NCBI RefSeq assembly: GCF_030287445.1
Contig: NZ_JASVWB010000002.1
Location: forward strand, 3,534,001-3,598,000
DNA length: 64,000 bases
Source: Streptomyces sp. ALI-76-A
GTDB taxonomy: Bacteria; Actinomycetota; Actinomycetes; Streptomycetales; Streptomycetaceae
Direction of reading: 5' to 3'
Shown in pieces: positions 53,006-61,945 of the stretch. A program made the translations under genes and the position numbers. The notes beneath the pieces are model-generated. The model searched no databases, was not told the origin of the DNA, and was given only the letters and a program-made list of their open reading frames with translations. Position 1 is the first letter of the stretch. Each line of letters starts with the position of its first letter.

Positions 53006-54939
53006 ACGACCGTGCAGGCCGCCGCCGCGCCCGTCGACTCGCGATAGGCACGGCGGTGGTGCTCGCGCTGGCCGGGATGAACGGACCGTGGCTCTACCGC
53101 TTCGGCACCGAGAAATACCACCAGTACCAAATCAACAAGCCCGAGTACAAAGCCGCGAACGGCAAGTGGGACATCATCGAGTTCCCGGAGGAGTACCGGC
53201 AGAACACCATCCACGCGGCGCTGCTGCGGACCGGGAAGGTGCTGCTCGTCGCCGGTTCGGGCAACAACCAGGAGAACTTCGACGACAAGAAGTTCGACAC
53301 CCGGATCTGGGACCCGGTCAAGGGCACCATCAAGGTGGTCCCCACGCCCAAGGACCTGTTCTGCACCGGCCATACCCAGCTCGCCAACGGCAACCTGCTG
53401 ATCGCGGGCGGCACCAAGCGGTACGAGAAGCTGAAGGGTGACGTCACCAAGGCCGGCGGCCTGATGATCGTGCACAACGAGAACCCGGACAAGCCGATCA
53501 CGCTGCCCGCGGGCACCAGGTTCGTGGGCAAGGAGAACGGCAAGACCTTCGTGTCGAAGGACCCGGTCGTCGTCGAGCGGGCGACGAAGAAGTTCGACAA
53601 GAACACCGGCGAGTTCCTCGGCAACACCCCGGGCCTGGGCCGTATCTACGTCGAGGCGCAGAAGAGCGGCGCCCGGTACGAGACGGGTACGCAGGACAAC
53701 TACAAGGTGCTGGGCCTGTCCGGCGCCGACGCCAAGAACACGTACGGCATCGCGCAGAAGCTCGCCCTGGACAAGAAGGACTTCCAGGGCATCCGGGACG
53801 CCTTCGAGTTCGACCCGATCGCCGAGAAGTACATCAAGGTCGACCCGATGAAGGAGGCCCGCTGGTATCCGACGCTCACCACCCTGAGCGACGGGAGGAT
53901 CCTCAGCGCCTCCGGCCTCGACGACATCGGCCAGCTGGTCCCGGGCAAGAACGAGGTCTTCGACCCGAAGACCAAGAAGTGGACCTACCTGCCGAAGACC
54001 ATGCAGTTCCCGACCTACCCGGCGCTGTTCCTGATGCAGAACGGCAAGGTCTTCTACTCGGGTTCCAACGCGGGCTACGGGCCGGACGACGTGGGCCGTG
54101 ACCCGGGCGTCTGGGACGTGGACACCAACAAGTTCACCAAGGTGCCCGGCCTGAGCGATCCCAAGCTGCTGGAGACGTCCGGGACCGTGCTGCTGCCACC
54201 GGCGCAGGACGAGAAGTACATGGTGATCGGCGGTGGCGGCGTCGGCGAGTCCAAGCTGTCCAGCAAGAAGACGCGGATCATCGACCTGAAGGCCGACGAC
54301 CCGGAGTTCGTGGACGGGCCGTCGATGGAGAAGGGCACGCGCTATCCGCAGGCGTCCGTCCTGCCGGACGACACCGTGCTGGTGTCGGGCGGCTCGGAGG
54401 ACTACCGCGGGCGCGGCGACTCCAACATCCTGCAGGCCCGGATGTACCACCCGGACACCAACACGTTCGACGAGGTCGCCGATCCGCTGGTGGGCCGGAA
54501 CTACCACTCCGGGTCGCTGCTGCTGCCGGACGGGCGGGTGATGTTCTTCGGGTCGGACTCGCTGTACGGGGACAAGGCGAACACGAAGCCGGGCACGTTC
54601 GAGCAGCGGATCGAGATCTACACGCCGCCGTACCTGTACCAGGGCGCGCGGCCGTCGCTGTCCGGCGGTCCGCAGACCATCGAGCGCGGGGACTCGGGGA
54701 CGTTCACCTCGCAGCACGCCTCGTCGGTCAAGAAGGTGCGGCTGATCCGGCCGAGCGCGTCCACGCACGTGACCGACGTGGACCAGCGGTCCATCGCGCT
54801 GGACTTCAAGGCGTCCGGCGACAAGATCACGGTGACCCTGCCGAAGAACAAGAACCTCGTCCAGTCGGGGTGGTACATGCTGTTCGTGAACGACGACCAG
54901 GGGACGCCGAGCAAGGCGCAGTGGGTGAAGGTGCCGTAG
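53002..54939 (+). CDS. glxA: GlxA, membrane-anchored copper radical oxidase
   Basis: 645 residues. One N-terminal membrane anchor (about 11-30) and an extracellular galactose-oxidase-like beta-propeller. The redox cofactor residues are present: Cys121 (DLFCTGHT) and Tyr289 for the Tyr-Cys cross-link, with stacking Trp288 (ARWYPTL); the axial Tyr501-His502 pair (GRNYHSGS) and His589 (SASTHVTD) complete the copper site. The numbering of Cys121 and Trp288 equals that reported for S. lividans GlxA. It oxidises primary alcohols of the CslA-made glycan and produces H2O2. Translationally coupled to cslA. Confidence 0.96.
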   Translation: MNDRAGRRRARRLAIGTAVVLALAGMNGPWLYRFGTEKYHQYQINKPEYKAANGKWDIIEFPEEYRQNTIHAALLRTGKVLLVAGSGNNQENFDDKKFDTRIWDPVKGTIKVVPTPKDLFCTGHTQLANGNLLIAGGTKRYEKLKGDVTKAGGLMIVHNENPDKPITLPAGTRFVGKENGKTFVSKDPVVVERATKKFDKNTGEFLGNTPGLGRIYVEAQKSGARYETGTQDNYKVLGLSGADAKNTYGIAQKLALDKKDFQGIRDAFEFDPIAEKYIKVDPMKEARWYPTLTTLSDGRILSASGLDDIGQLVPGKNEVFDPKTKKWTYLPKTMQFPTYPALFLMQNGKVFYSGSNAGYGPDDVGRDPGVWDVDTNKFTKVPGLSDPKLLETSGTVLLPPAQDEKYMVIGGGGVGESKLSSKKTRIIDLKADDPEFVDGPSMEKGTRYPQASVLPDDTVLVSGGSEDYRGRGDSNILQARMYHPDTNTFDEVADPLVGRNYHSGSLLLPDGRVMFFGSDSLYGDKANTKPGTFEQRIEIYTPPYLYQGARPSLSGGPQTIERGDSGTFTSQHASSVKKVRLIRPSASTHVTDVDQRSIALDFKASGDKITVTLPKNKNLVQSGWYMLFVNDDQGTPSKAQWVKVP

Positions 54940-54956
54940 CGGAACCGCACACCGCG

Positions 54957-54991
54957 CTGGGGGCGCCCTCCGTCACGGAGGGCGCCCCCAG
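54957..54991. terminator. bidirectional terminator between glxA and cslZ
   Basis: CTGGGGGCGCCCTCCG and its exact complement are separated by TCA. This is a perfect 16 bp stem between two convergent genes, usable from both sides. Confidence 0.92.
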
Positions 54992-55005
54992 TCAGGTACG
55001 GGGAA

Positions 55006-56025
55006 CTACCGCGAACCCTTGGCCAGCTTCAGCGCGTAGTCCGTCCACCATTCGCCCGCCTGCGGGCCGCCCTTGCACTCGCCGTCCGACTCACCCGGGC
55101 GTTTGACCCAGACGTAGGCGTCGACCAGCGGGTCCGCCGTCTTGGTGGTCGGGGTCTCGCCGAGGGCCCGGCCGGGCGGGTTGCACCAGCGCTCGTCCGG
55201 GTTGCCGCCCTCGTAGGGGCCGTTGCCGTTGCGGCTGGTGTCGATCACGAAGGGCTTGCCGCCGACCTTGGCCGAGAGTTCCTTGCCGTAGGCGATGGAG
55301 TCCTCGGTCGAGTAGAAGTTGGAGACGTTGACCGAGAAGCCGTCGGCCTGGTCGATGCCCGCGCGCCGCAGGGGTCCGAAGATCTGGTCGGGGTTGCCCC
55401 AGCCCGCGTTGCCCGCGTCCAGGTAGACCTTGGTGTTCTTCAGGGCCGCGAGCTTGCCCACGGCCTCCTTGAGGAGGGCGTACCGCTCCTCGTGGAACTC
55501 CTGGCCCGTGCAGCCGTCGACGAGGTGCAGCACGGCGTCCGGTTCCAGGATCACCGTCGCGGACCGGTCGCCGATGCCCTTGGCCACGCCGTCGATCCAG
55601 GTCCGGTAGGCGTTGCCGTCGGCGGCGCCGCCCTGCGAGTACTGGCCGCAGTCGCGGTGCGGGATGTTGTAGAGGACCAGCAGGGCCGTGCGGTCGGCCT
55701 TCGTCGCGGCCTCGGTGAAGCCGCGCGCCTCCTGCTCCGGCTCGTCCACGCCGATCCACTCGCCGGTCGGCTGCTCGGCGATCTTGCGGATCTGCTCCGC
55801 CTCCGCCTTCTTGCCGGCCTTCTCGTAGGCGGCCACCTGCTGGGCCGCGTTGCCGTCCGGGTTCACCCAGAACGGGTCGGTCGCCTTGGGCTGCTGGGTG
55901 ATCCCGGCGGCGGCGTCGTCGTCCTTGTCCCCTCCGCCGTCCGATGAGGAACACCCCGCGATCAGCAGCGCCGCCCCCAGCACCGCCGCGGAAAACCGTG
56001 TTCCGGCCCCCCTGCTGACGTACAT
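55006..56025 (-). CDS. cslZ: CslZ, GH6 endoglucanase lipoprotein
   Basis: 339 residues from the ATG at 56025, behind AGGGGGAG. The signal peptide ends in lipobox IAGC (Cys25), then an acidic Gly/Asp linker and a GH6 domain: LYNIPHRDCGQYS, catalytic-acid region VILEPDAVLHL, VYLDAGNAGWG and WVKRPGESDGEC. Cleaves beta-1,4-glucan with inversion. Convergent with cslA-glxA, matching the conserved Streptomyces locus, where it trims or releases the CslA product. An upstream in-frame start at 56100 would add an unlikely leader. Confidence 0.93.
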   Translation of the reverse strand: MYVSRGAGTRFSAAVLGAALLIAGCSSSDGGGDKDDDAAAGITQQPKATDPFWVNPDGNAAQQVAAYEKAGKKAEAEQIRKIAEQPTGEWIGVDEPEQEARGFTEAATKADRTALLVLYNIPHRDCGQYSQGGAADGNAYRTWIDGVAKGIGDRSATVILEPDAVLHLVDGCTGQEFHEERYALLKEAVGKLAALKNTKVYLDAGNAGWGNPDQIFGPLRRAGIDQADGFSVNVSNFYSTEDSIAYGKELSAKVGGKPFVIDTSRNGNGPYEGGNPDERWCNPPGRALGETPTTKTADPLVDAYVWVKRPGESDGECKGGPQAGEWWTDYALKLAKGSR

Positions 56026-56457
56026 CCAACTCCCCCTTGGGTGCACCGTTCCAAGTCTCAATCCTGACACACCCGTCGTATCCCTATCGAAGTCGTCCAC
56101 GCCTTGTCCGGAGCGGTCCGCAGTTCCGGTGGTCAGCGTACGCGCGCCTCTGCGCCGCGCCCGGCGACCAGCCCCCGCGGAGACCGGGCGACCAGCCCTC
56201 GCGGAGAGGAGTCACCTGCGTCGATGACGCAGAGCGACCGCTTCGGGACGTGGCGTGCATCGCCCTCTAGGCCCCGGCGGACATCCGCTCTAAAGTCGTG
56301 TCGTACGGCTCCAGCCCCCGGCCACGGTTTCACCACCGTGGCTTTCGCAGCCTCCCGTGCCGGCGCCGGGTCACTCCCGCGGCCCGTGCGCCCGCGGTCG
56401 AGGACCAGCCCGGTCGGCGGCTTCAAGGGGAGCGGGCCGCCGACCGGGCCAGGTGCC
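56026..56457. other. intergenic region upstream of cslZ and downstream of the sortase
   Basis: 432 bp with no credible gene. Contains a 24 bp direct repeat (two copies of GGCGACCAGCCC-C/T-CGCGGAGA at 56163 and 56187), the presumed cslZ promoter on the minus strand, and the terminator at 56408-56449. Confidence 0.5.
56408..56449 (-). terminator. intrinsic terminator after the sortase operon
   Basis: GCCCGGTCGGCGGC pairs exactly with GCCGCCGACCGGGC around a 14-base loop, nine bases beyond the sortase stop. Confidence 0.8.
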
Positions 56458-57123
56458 TCACAGACCGGTTCCCGTGAGATACGCCGACACGATCACGTTC
56501 GCCGTGTAGCTGCGGCTCGCCCGGTCGAAGGTGCCGCCGCAGGTGATCAGCCGCAGTTCGGCCCGGCCGGTCTCCCGCGGGCCGTACGCCTGCCGGGCGT
56601 CGAAGCGGTCGCGGGTGACGACCTGGACGTCGTCGACGGTGAACTCGGCGACCTCGCCGTCGTCGCGGATCACCCGGACCGTCTCGCCGGGCTGCATCGC
56701 GCTGATCTTGTAGAAGACGGCGGGCCGGGTCTCGGTGTCGACGTGCCCGACCAGCAGGGCGGTCCCGGTCGCCCCCGGCTTCACCCCGGCGGCATACCAG
56801 CCGACGGCACCGGCCCGGTCGAAGGGCGGCGGGTCGATCGCTCCCTGCCCGTCGAGGCCGCGGGCCACGACCGGGGCCTGGACGCCGAGGCGGGGAATGT
56901 CGACGCGCTGCGGGAGCGCGTCGCCGAGCGGCCGGAGCGGGGGCGGCAGCTTCACGTCCGGGGGCCGGCCGACCGCCGCCATGTCGCCGGTGGCCGGCGC
57001 GGATATCCCGTGCCGTACGTCGGTCGCCTCGCGTCCCCACAGCCACAGCCCGAGCAGCAGGAGTGCCCAGGCCACGCCGGTGAGCAGACGGCCGGTGCCG
57101 GTGGTGCGTTCGCGGTCGGACAT
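56458..57123 (-). CDS. class F sortase
   Basis: 221 residues. An N-terminal membrane anchor (TGVAWALLLLGLWLWG), a ~35-residue spacer, then the sortase barrel: LLVGHVDTE (catalytic His), LRLITCGGTFD (catalytic Cys195) and the following Arg in RASRSYT. Transpeptidase that links secreted proteins to the wall. Three bases separate it from the upstream gene, so the pair is an operon and that protein may be its substrate or helper. Class F sortases of actinobacteria have few known targets. Confidence 0.88.
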   Translation of the reverse strand: MSDRERTTGTGRLLTGVAWALLLLGLWLWGREATDVRHGISAPATGDMAAVGRPPDVKLPPPLRPLGDALPQRVDIPRLGVQAPVVARGLDGQGAIDPPPFDRAGAVGWYAAGVKPGATGTALLVGHVDTETRPAVFYKISAMQPGETVRVIRDDGEVAEFTVDDVQVVTRDRFDARQAYGPRETGRAELRLITCGGTFDRASRSYTANVIVSAYLTGTGL

Positions 57124-57126
57124 GGG

Positions 57127-57675
57127 TCAGCCCGTCCTGCGGCTCCGGCGGCCGCCGAGCAGCACGACGGCTGTCGCCGCGACGGTGGCCAGGACCAGCC
57201 CGGTCACCGCGTGCCCGGTACCGGGGCCCGTCTCGCGGTCGTCCGCGGCGGAGAGGTGGGCGGCGCCTCCGCCACCGGCCCGCACCGGGGCGACCGGTGA
57301 GGCGGGCGCGGTGGGCGTGGCGGGCTGCCCGGTCGGCAGGGCCGAGCCGTGGCCGACGGTGATCGTGCCCTGCACGCGGAAGTCGGCGCAGACGATCCGC
57401 ACGGGGTAGGAGCCGGGCTCGATCGAGGAGCGGATCCGGGTCTCGCCCGCGAGCGTGCCGTCGGCGCCCGACAGCCGCGCCTGAGCGACGAACGCGGCCG
57501 AGGCGGCGGTGGCGGTCTTCCCGGCGCAGCCGCTCACCCGCAGCGCGATCTCCGCGCCGGGCGCGGGGGAGGACGGAGTCACCGAGACGCTGCCGCCGTC
57601 CGCCGCGTACGCGGCGGGGGTCAGGGCGGCGAGAGCGAGGGTGGTGGCACAGAGAGTGAGGCGTAGGAAACCCAT
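57127..57675 (-). CDS. exported protein with C-terminal membrane segment, paired with a sortase
   Basis: 182 residues. A Sec signal peptide (TLCATTLALAALTPAAYA) is followed by an Ig-like beta domain (SVSVTPSSPAPGAEIALRVSGC ... SYPVRIVCADFRVQGTITVG) with two cysteines, a Pro/Ala/Thr linker, and a C-terminal helix (VTGLVLATVAATAVVLLGG) ending RRSRRTG. This is the layout of a sorted surface protein, but no canonical LPxTG or LAxTG precedes the helix (the sequence there is DDRETGPGTGHA). It lies immediately upstream of the class F sortase. Confidence 0.75.
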   Translation of the reverse strand: MGFLRLTLCATTLALAALTPAAYAADGGSVSVTPSSPAPGAEIALRVSGCAGKTATAASAAFVAQARLSGADGTLAGETRIRSSIEPGSYPVRIVCADFRVQGTITVGHGSALPTGQPATPTAPASPVAPVRAGGGGAAHLSAADDRETGPGTGHAVTGLVLATVAATAVVLLGGRRSRRTG

Positions 57676-57778
57676 CGTGAACCTCCAGATACCTGGAGAC
57701 TCCCCCCGGGCCGCGGGCCACGCATCCTGGCGCGGCCCGCGTTACTCCGTACGGGTCGTGTTCGCCGCCCGGCGGGTT

Positions 57779-58558
57779 TCAGATCCTGTCGACGAGGTCC
57801 GCGATCGAGTCCACGATGGTGGACGGCCGGTAGGGGAAGTTCTCGATCTGCTCCGGCCGGGTCAGCCCGGTCAGCACCAGGAAGGTCTGCATCCCGGCCT
57901 CCATGCCGGCCAGCACGTCGGTGTCCATCCGGTCGCCGATCATCGCGCTGGTCTCGGAGTGCGCGCCGATCGCGTTGAGCCCGGTGCGCATCATCAGCGG
58001 GTTCGGCTTGCCCGCGAAGTACGGCTGCCGGCCGGTCGCCTTGGTGATCAGCGCGGCGACGGCACCGGTGGCGGGCAGCGGGCCCTCGGCCGAGGGCCCG
58101 GTCTCGTCGGGGTTGGTGGCGATGAAGCGGGCGCCGCCCTCGATGAGCCGCACGGCCTTGGTCATGGCCTCGAAGGAGTACGTGCGGGTCTCGCCGAGGA
58201 CGACGTAGTCGGGTTCGTGGTCGGTGAGGACGTAGCCGATGTCGTGCAGCGCGGTGGTGAGGCCGGCCTCGCCGATGACGTACGCCGAGCCGCCCGGCCG
58301 CTGGTCGTCCAGGAACTGGGCGGTGGCCAGCGCCGAGGTCCAGATGGACTCGACCGGCACGTCCAGGCCCATGCGGCGCAGACGGGCGTGCAGGTCGCGC
58401 GGGGTGTAGATGGAGTTGTTGGTCAGGACCAGGAAGGGCCTGCCGGACTCGCGCAGCCTCTTCAGGAAGGCGTCGGCGCCGGGGATCGGTACGCCCTCGT
58501 GGATGAGTACACCGTCCATGTCGGTGAGCCACGACTCGATGGGCCTGCGGTCTGCCAT
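57779..58558 (-). CDS. HAD-superfamily hydrolase, subfamily IIA (NagD-like phosphatase)
   Basis: 259 residues. HAD motif [12 protein letters not shown] (Asp13, Asp15), motif II LVLTNNS, the IIA cap ([15 protein letters not shown]), Lys in [10 protein letters not shown] and motif [21 protein letters not shown]. Dephosphorylates small phosphorylated metabolites such as sugar phosphates; the exact substrate is not predictable. Cytoplasmic and monocistronic by spacing. Confidence 0.92.
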   Translation of the reverse strand: MADRRPIESWLTDMDGVLIHEGVPIPGADAFLKRLRESGRPFLVLTNNSIYTPRDLHARLRRMGLDVPVESIWTSALATAQFLDDQRPGGSAYVIGEAGLTTALHDIGYVLTDHEPDYVVLGETRTYSFEAMTKAVRLIEGGARFIATNPDETGPSAEGPLPATGAVAALITKATGRQPYFAGKPNPLMMRTGLNAIGAHSETSAMIGDRMDTDVLAGMEAGMQTFLVLTGLTRPEQIENFPYRPSTIVDSIADLVDRI

Positions 58559-58674
58559 GTGCGGGATCTCCTGCCGTACGCATGTACGCGGTGCTGCGTG
58601 CGCCCCAGCCTAGACAGAGCCCCGATCTTGCGGGAATGGCCGGGTGCCGCGGACCCGGCGGGGAGCCGGGGCCG

Positions 58675-59457
58675 TCACCGGCGCCGGCGGGTCAGCAGCA
58701 GCGCGCCGGTGGCAACGAGGAGCAGGGCGACGACCCCCGCGACGGCTCCGCCCGTCGGCCCGAGTCCGGTCCGCGCGAGTTCGTCGGCGAAGGGGAGGCG
58801 GCCGACGGGGGGTGTGGATGCCTCGGCGTTCGGGCTGGGCGAGGGCGTCGGGCTGCCGGTCCCGGTCTCGCTCCCGGTCTCGGCCTCGGCCTCGGCCTCG
58901 ATCCCGAACCGGTAGTCGTTCGACTGCCCGACCCAGTCGCCGTCGTCGTCGCGCCGCTGTACGACGGCCGCGTGGGCGGTGACCTCGTTCGGTACGGCGT
59001 CGGAGGTGACCGCGAGCCGTACCGTCACGCTGAGGGTCCGGCCGGGGCCGACGGTGAACCCGGGGAAGCCGTCCCCCTCCCCGGCGAACACCCCGACCAG
59101 TTCGTCGGCGTCGGTCCGCTCGAACACCACCGGGTGCGGACGGGACCCTTCCTCGCCTTCGAGGAACTCCAGCCGGGGCTGGCCGGGTTCCAGAGCCCGC
59201 CGCTCGTCGACGAGGACGACGACCGGGTGGATGTTCTCGCAGGTCCGGGTGGTGGTGTTGGTGAGGTCCAGCTTCCAGACGCCGTAGCCGCCGCCGGCCT
59301 CGTAGGAGTCGGGGCCCCCGTGCACACGGGTGGTGAGCGGAAAGGCCCGCTCGTCGGACCCGGTGGCACAGGAGTCGGCGTACGCCGGGGACGCGAGCGG
59401 GAGATGCGCGGCGGCGGCTGCCGCGAGGCAGAGCAGGGCGGACGTAGGCAGTCGCAT
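58675..59457 (-). CDS. LAxTG-type sortase-anchored surface protein
   Basis: 260 residues from the ATG at 59457. Sec signal peptide (ALLCLAAAAAAHLPLASPAYA), a beta-rich extracellular domain of ~160 residues with two cysteines, a Ser/Pro/Glu/Thr-rich spacer, then LARTG (227-231), a hydrophobic helix and RRRR. LAxTG motifs are used by class E sortases of Streptomyces, which are not in this window; the class F enzyme at 56458 is an alternative partner. Function unknown; the N-terminal domain resembles other Streptomyces wall-attached proteins of unknown role. Confidence 0.8.
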   Translation of the reverse strand: MRLPTSALLCLAAAAAAHLPLASPAYADSCATGSDERAFPLTTRVHGGPDSYEAGGGYGVWKLDLTNTTTRTCENIHPVVVLVDERRALEPGQPRLEFLEGEEGSRPHPVVFERTDADELVGVFAGEGDGFPGFTVGPGRTLSVTVRLAVTSDAVPNEVTAHAAVVQRRDDDGDWVGQSNDYRFGIEAEAEAETGSETGTGSPTPSPSPNAEASTPPVGRLPFADELARTGLGPTGGAVAGVVALLLVATGALLLTRRRR

Positions 59458-59613
59458 GAACACATGACCATGCCGGTCACGCCCCCGCGACAGGCGTAGC
59501 CACTCCGCCCGGGTGCCCGAATGGACGCGTGATGCCGCCCGATCGGGGGGTGGGCGGAGTGGTCGGGCGGAGGGCCGGTGGGCGGTCACTCCGGCCCCGT
59601 CACCCCGTCCCCG

Positions 59614-60798
59614 TCACCCCTCCCCCCGCCCGAACAGCGGTGCCAGCAGCAGTTGGGCGGCTCCCTCCGCGACGCCGCGCACTCCGCCGGAGGCGACCCG
59701 TACCGGTACCGCTTCGCTCCGTCCGCGGGTCCGTGCCCCCAGGACCGCGGCCACTCCGCGTACGAAGACCTCCGGAGCGCCGGTCACCGTGCGGCCGCCC
59801 AGCAGCACCAGGTCGATGTCGAGCAGGCCCACCAGGTTCGCGGCCCCCTCCCCCAGGACCCGGGCCGCCTCGGCCGGCTCCCCCCGGGCCACCGCTCCCA
59901 GGCAGAGCGCCTCCACGCACCCCCGGTTCCCGCACTCGCACACCGGTCCGTCCAGCTGAATGACCTGGTGGCCGAACTCGCCCGCCCCGGTCCGCGCGCC
60001 CCGGTGGACGTCGCCGTCGATCACCAGGCCCGCGCCGAGGCCCGTACCGAGATGGAGATAGGCGAAGGAACCGTCCTCACCGCCCACCGCGAGCCTCAGC
60101 GCGGCGGCGTTCGTGTCCTTGTCGACGACCACCGGCACGCCCAGCCGCCGGGCCAGCGCGTCCCGCAGCGGGAACCCGTCCCACTCGGGGAATCCGGTGA
60201 CCCGGTGCAGCACTCCCCGGGCGTGGTCGAGCGGTCCGGGCAGCGCCACACCGAGTCCGAGGAGGGAGCCGACGGCGGCCAGGGACCCGTCGGCGGGCGG
60301 TCCGAGCGCGCCGGCGACCAGCCGCTCCGTCTCCCGCGCGACGGCGGTGACCACGGCGTCCGCCCCCGCCCCCAGGTCCAGCGCGGCCCGCCGCTCCCCC
60401 ACCACCGCGCCGGTGAGGTCGACGAGCACCGCCCGCAGCTCGTCCCGGTCCAGGTGTACGCCCACCGCGTGCCCGGCCTCCGGCACCAGCCGCAGGACCG
60501 TGCGCGGCTTGCCGCCGGTGGACGCGCGGTGTCCGGCCTCCGCGGCCAGCCCGTCGTCCCGCAGCCGGGCCGTGATCTTGCTGACCGCCTGCGGGGTGAG
60601 TCCGGTGCGGTCGGCGAGCTCCAGCCGGCTGATGCCCGGCGCGCCCGCCGCGCGCAGCAGGTCGAGGACGAGTGCCGTGTTGTGGCTGCGCAGGGCGAAC
60701 AGGTTGACGCCGGCCGTCACCCCCCGCGTCCCGCCCACCGCACCCGCGGCACCGCCCCTCGCGCCACCGCTCGCACCGCCGTTCCTCACCCTGTCCAC
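59614..60798 (-). CDS. ROK-family transcriptional regulator
   Basis: 394 residues from the GTG at 60798, behind GGGGGC. N-terminal MarR-like winged helix (LLRAAGAPGISRLELADRTG-LTPQAVSKITARL region), then a ROK domain with ATP/sugar-binding blocks (VGVHLDRDELRAVLVDLTG, FAYLHLGTGLGAGLVI) and the zinc-binding CECGNRGCVEALC. Sugar-responsive repressor or activator. It is divergent from a Gfo/Idh oxidoreductase across a 27 bp palindrome that is a likely operator. Confidence 0.9.
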   Translation of the reverse strand: MDRVRNGGASGGARGGAAGAVGGTRGVTAGVNLFALRSHNTALVLDLLRAAGAPGISRLELADRTGLTPQAVSKITARLRDDGLAAEAGHRASTGGKPRTVLRLVPEAGHAVGVHLDRDELRAVLVDLTGAVVGERRAALDLGAGADAVVTAVARETERLVAGALGPPADGSLAAVGSLLGLGVALPGPLDHARGVLHRVTGFPEWDGFPLRDALARRLGVPVVVDKDTNAAALRLAVGGEDGSFAYLHLGTGLGAGLVIDGDVHRGARTGAGEFGHQVIQLDGPVCECGNRGCVEALCLGAVARGEPAEAARVLGEGAANLVGLLDIDLVLLGGRTVTGAPEVFVRGVAAVLGARTRGRSEAVPVRVASGGVRGVAEGAAQLLLAPLFGRGEG

Positions 60799-60821
60799 GC
60801 CCCCATTGTCCCCGGCGCTTG

Positions 60822-60848
60822 CACTTTGGCAACAGCGTTGCGAAAGTG
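60822..60848. promoter_or_regulatory. 27 bp operator-like palindrome between ROK regulator and Gfo/Idh gene
   Basis: CACTTT-G-GCAAC-AGC-GTTGC-G-AAAGTG: both arms match exactly except one base pair, with a 3-base centre. It ends five bases before the Gfo/Idh start codon and lies 23 bp upstream of the ROK start, so a protein bound here could affect both genes. Confidence 0.8.
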
Positions 60849-60853
60849 GACGC

Positions 60854-61945
60854 ATGACTGGTACGACTGGTACGGCTGGTACCCCCCTCCGCGTGGGCCT
60901 CGTCGGCTACGGCCTCGCGGGTTCCGTCTTCCACGCCCCGCTGATCGCCGCCACCGAGGGCCTCGCCCTCGACACGGTGGTCACCTCGAACCCCGAGCGA
61001 CAGGAACAGGCCCGCGCCGCGTTCCCCGACGTGCGCACGGCCGCCACCGCGGACGAGCTGTTCGAGCGCGCCGGCGACCTGGACCTGGTCGTCATCGCGT
61101 CCCCGAACAAGACGCACGTCCCACTCGCCACCTCGGCCCTGAAGGCCGGTCTGCCGGTGGTCGTGGACAAGCCCGTCGCCGGGACGGCCGCCGAGGCGCG
61201 GGAGCTGGCCGCCCTGGCCGAGGAGCACGGCCTGCTCCTCTCCGTCTTCCAGAACCGCCGTTGGGACAACGACTTCCTGACGCTCCGCAAGCTGCTCGCG
61301 GACGGCGAGCTGGGCGACGTGTGGCGCTTCGAGTCCCGCTTCGAGCGCTGGCGCCCCCAGCCCAAGGGGGGCTGGCGTGAGTCGGGCGACCCCGCAGAGA
61401 TCGGAGGTCTGCTGTACGACCTCGGCAGCCACGTCGTCGACCAGGCGCTGGTCCTCTTCGGTCCGGCCGCCTCCGTCTACGCCGAGTCGGACATCCGCCG
61501 CCCGGGCGCCGAGACCGACGACGACACGTTCATCGCGATCACCCACACGAACGGCGTCCGCTCCCACCTGTACGTCTCCGCCACGACCGCCCAACTCGGA
61601 CCCCGTTTCCGGGTGCTGGGCTCGAAGGCCGGCTATGTGAAGTACGGCCTCGACCCGCAGGAGGCGGCGCTGCGGGAGGGCCTGCGTCCCGGCACCACCG
61701 GCGACTGGGGCCGCGAGCCCGAGTCCCTGTGGGGCCGCGTCGGCTCCGGCGAGTCCCCGCCGACCGGCGGCGGACGCCCCGAACCCACCCTGCCCGGCGA
61801 CTACCCCGCCTACTATGCGGCCGTGGCCAGGGCCCTCACCGACGGCGGTCCCCACCCGGTGACCGCGCTGGAGGCGGCGGCCGCCCTGGACGTACTGGAG
61901 GCGGCCCGCCGGTCGGCCCGCGACGGAATGACGGTGACACTGTGA
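60854..61945 (+). CDS. Gfo/Idh/MocA-family oxidoreductase
   Basis: 363 residues from the ATG at 60854. N-terminal Rossmann fold (LRVGLVGYGLAGSVFHAPLIAA), LVVIASPNKTHVPLA, catalytic-site Lys in VVVDKPVAGTAAEA, and a C-terminal alpha/beta domain with GGLLYDLGSHVVDQALVLFG. NAD(P)-dependent oxidation or reduction of a sugar or inositol-type substrate. Coupled by 4 bp (GTGA) to the HbpS-like gene and divergent from the ROK regulator, so sugar-responsive control is likely. Confidence 0.92.
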   Translation: MTGTTGTAGTPLRVGLVGYGLAGSVFHAPLIAATEGLALDTVVTSNPERQEQARAAFPDVRTAATADELFERAGDLDLVVIASPNKTHVPLATSALKAGLPVVVDKPVAGTAAEARELAALAEEHGLLLSVFQNRRWDNDFLTLRKLLADGELGDVWRFESRFERWRPQPKGGWRESGDPAEIGGLLYDLGSHVVDQALVLFGPAASVYAESDIRRPGAETDDDTFIAITHTNGVRSHLYVSATTAQLGPRFRVLGSKAGYVKYGLDPQEAALREGLRPGTTGDWGREPESLWGRVGSGESPPTGGGRPEPTLPGDYPAYYAAVARALTDGGPHPVTALEAAAALDVLEAARRSARDGMTVTL

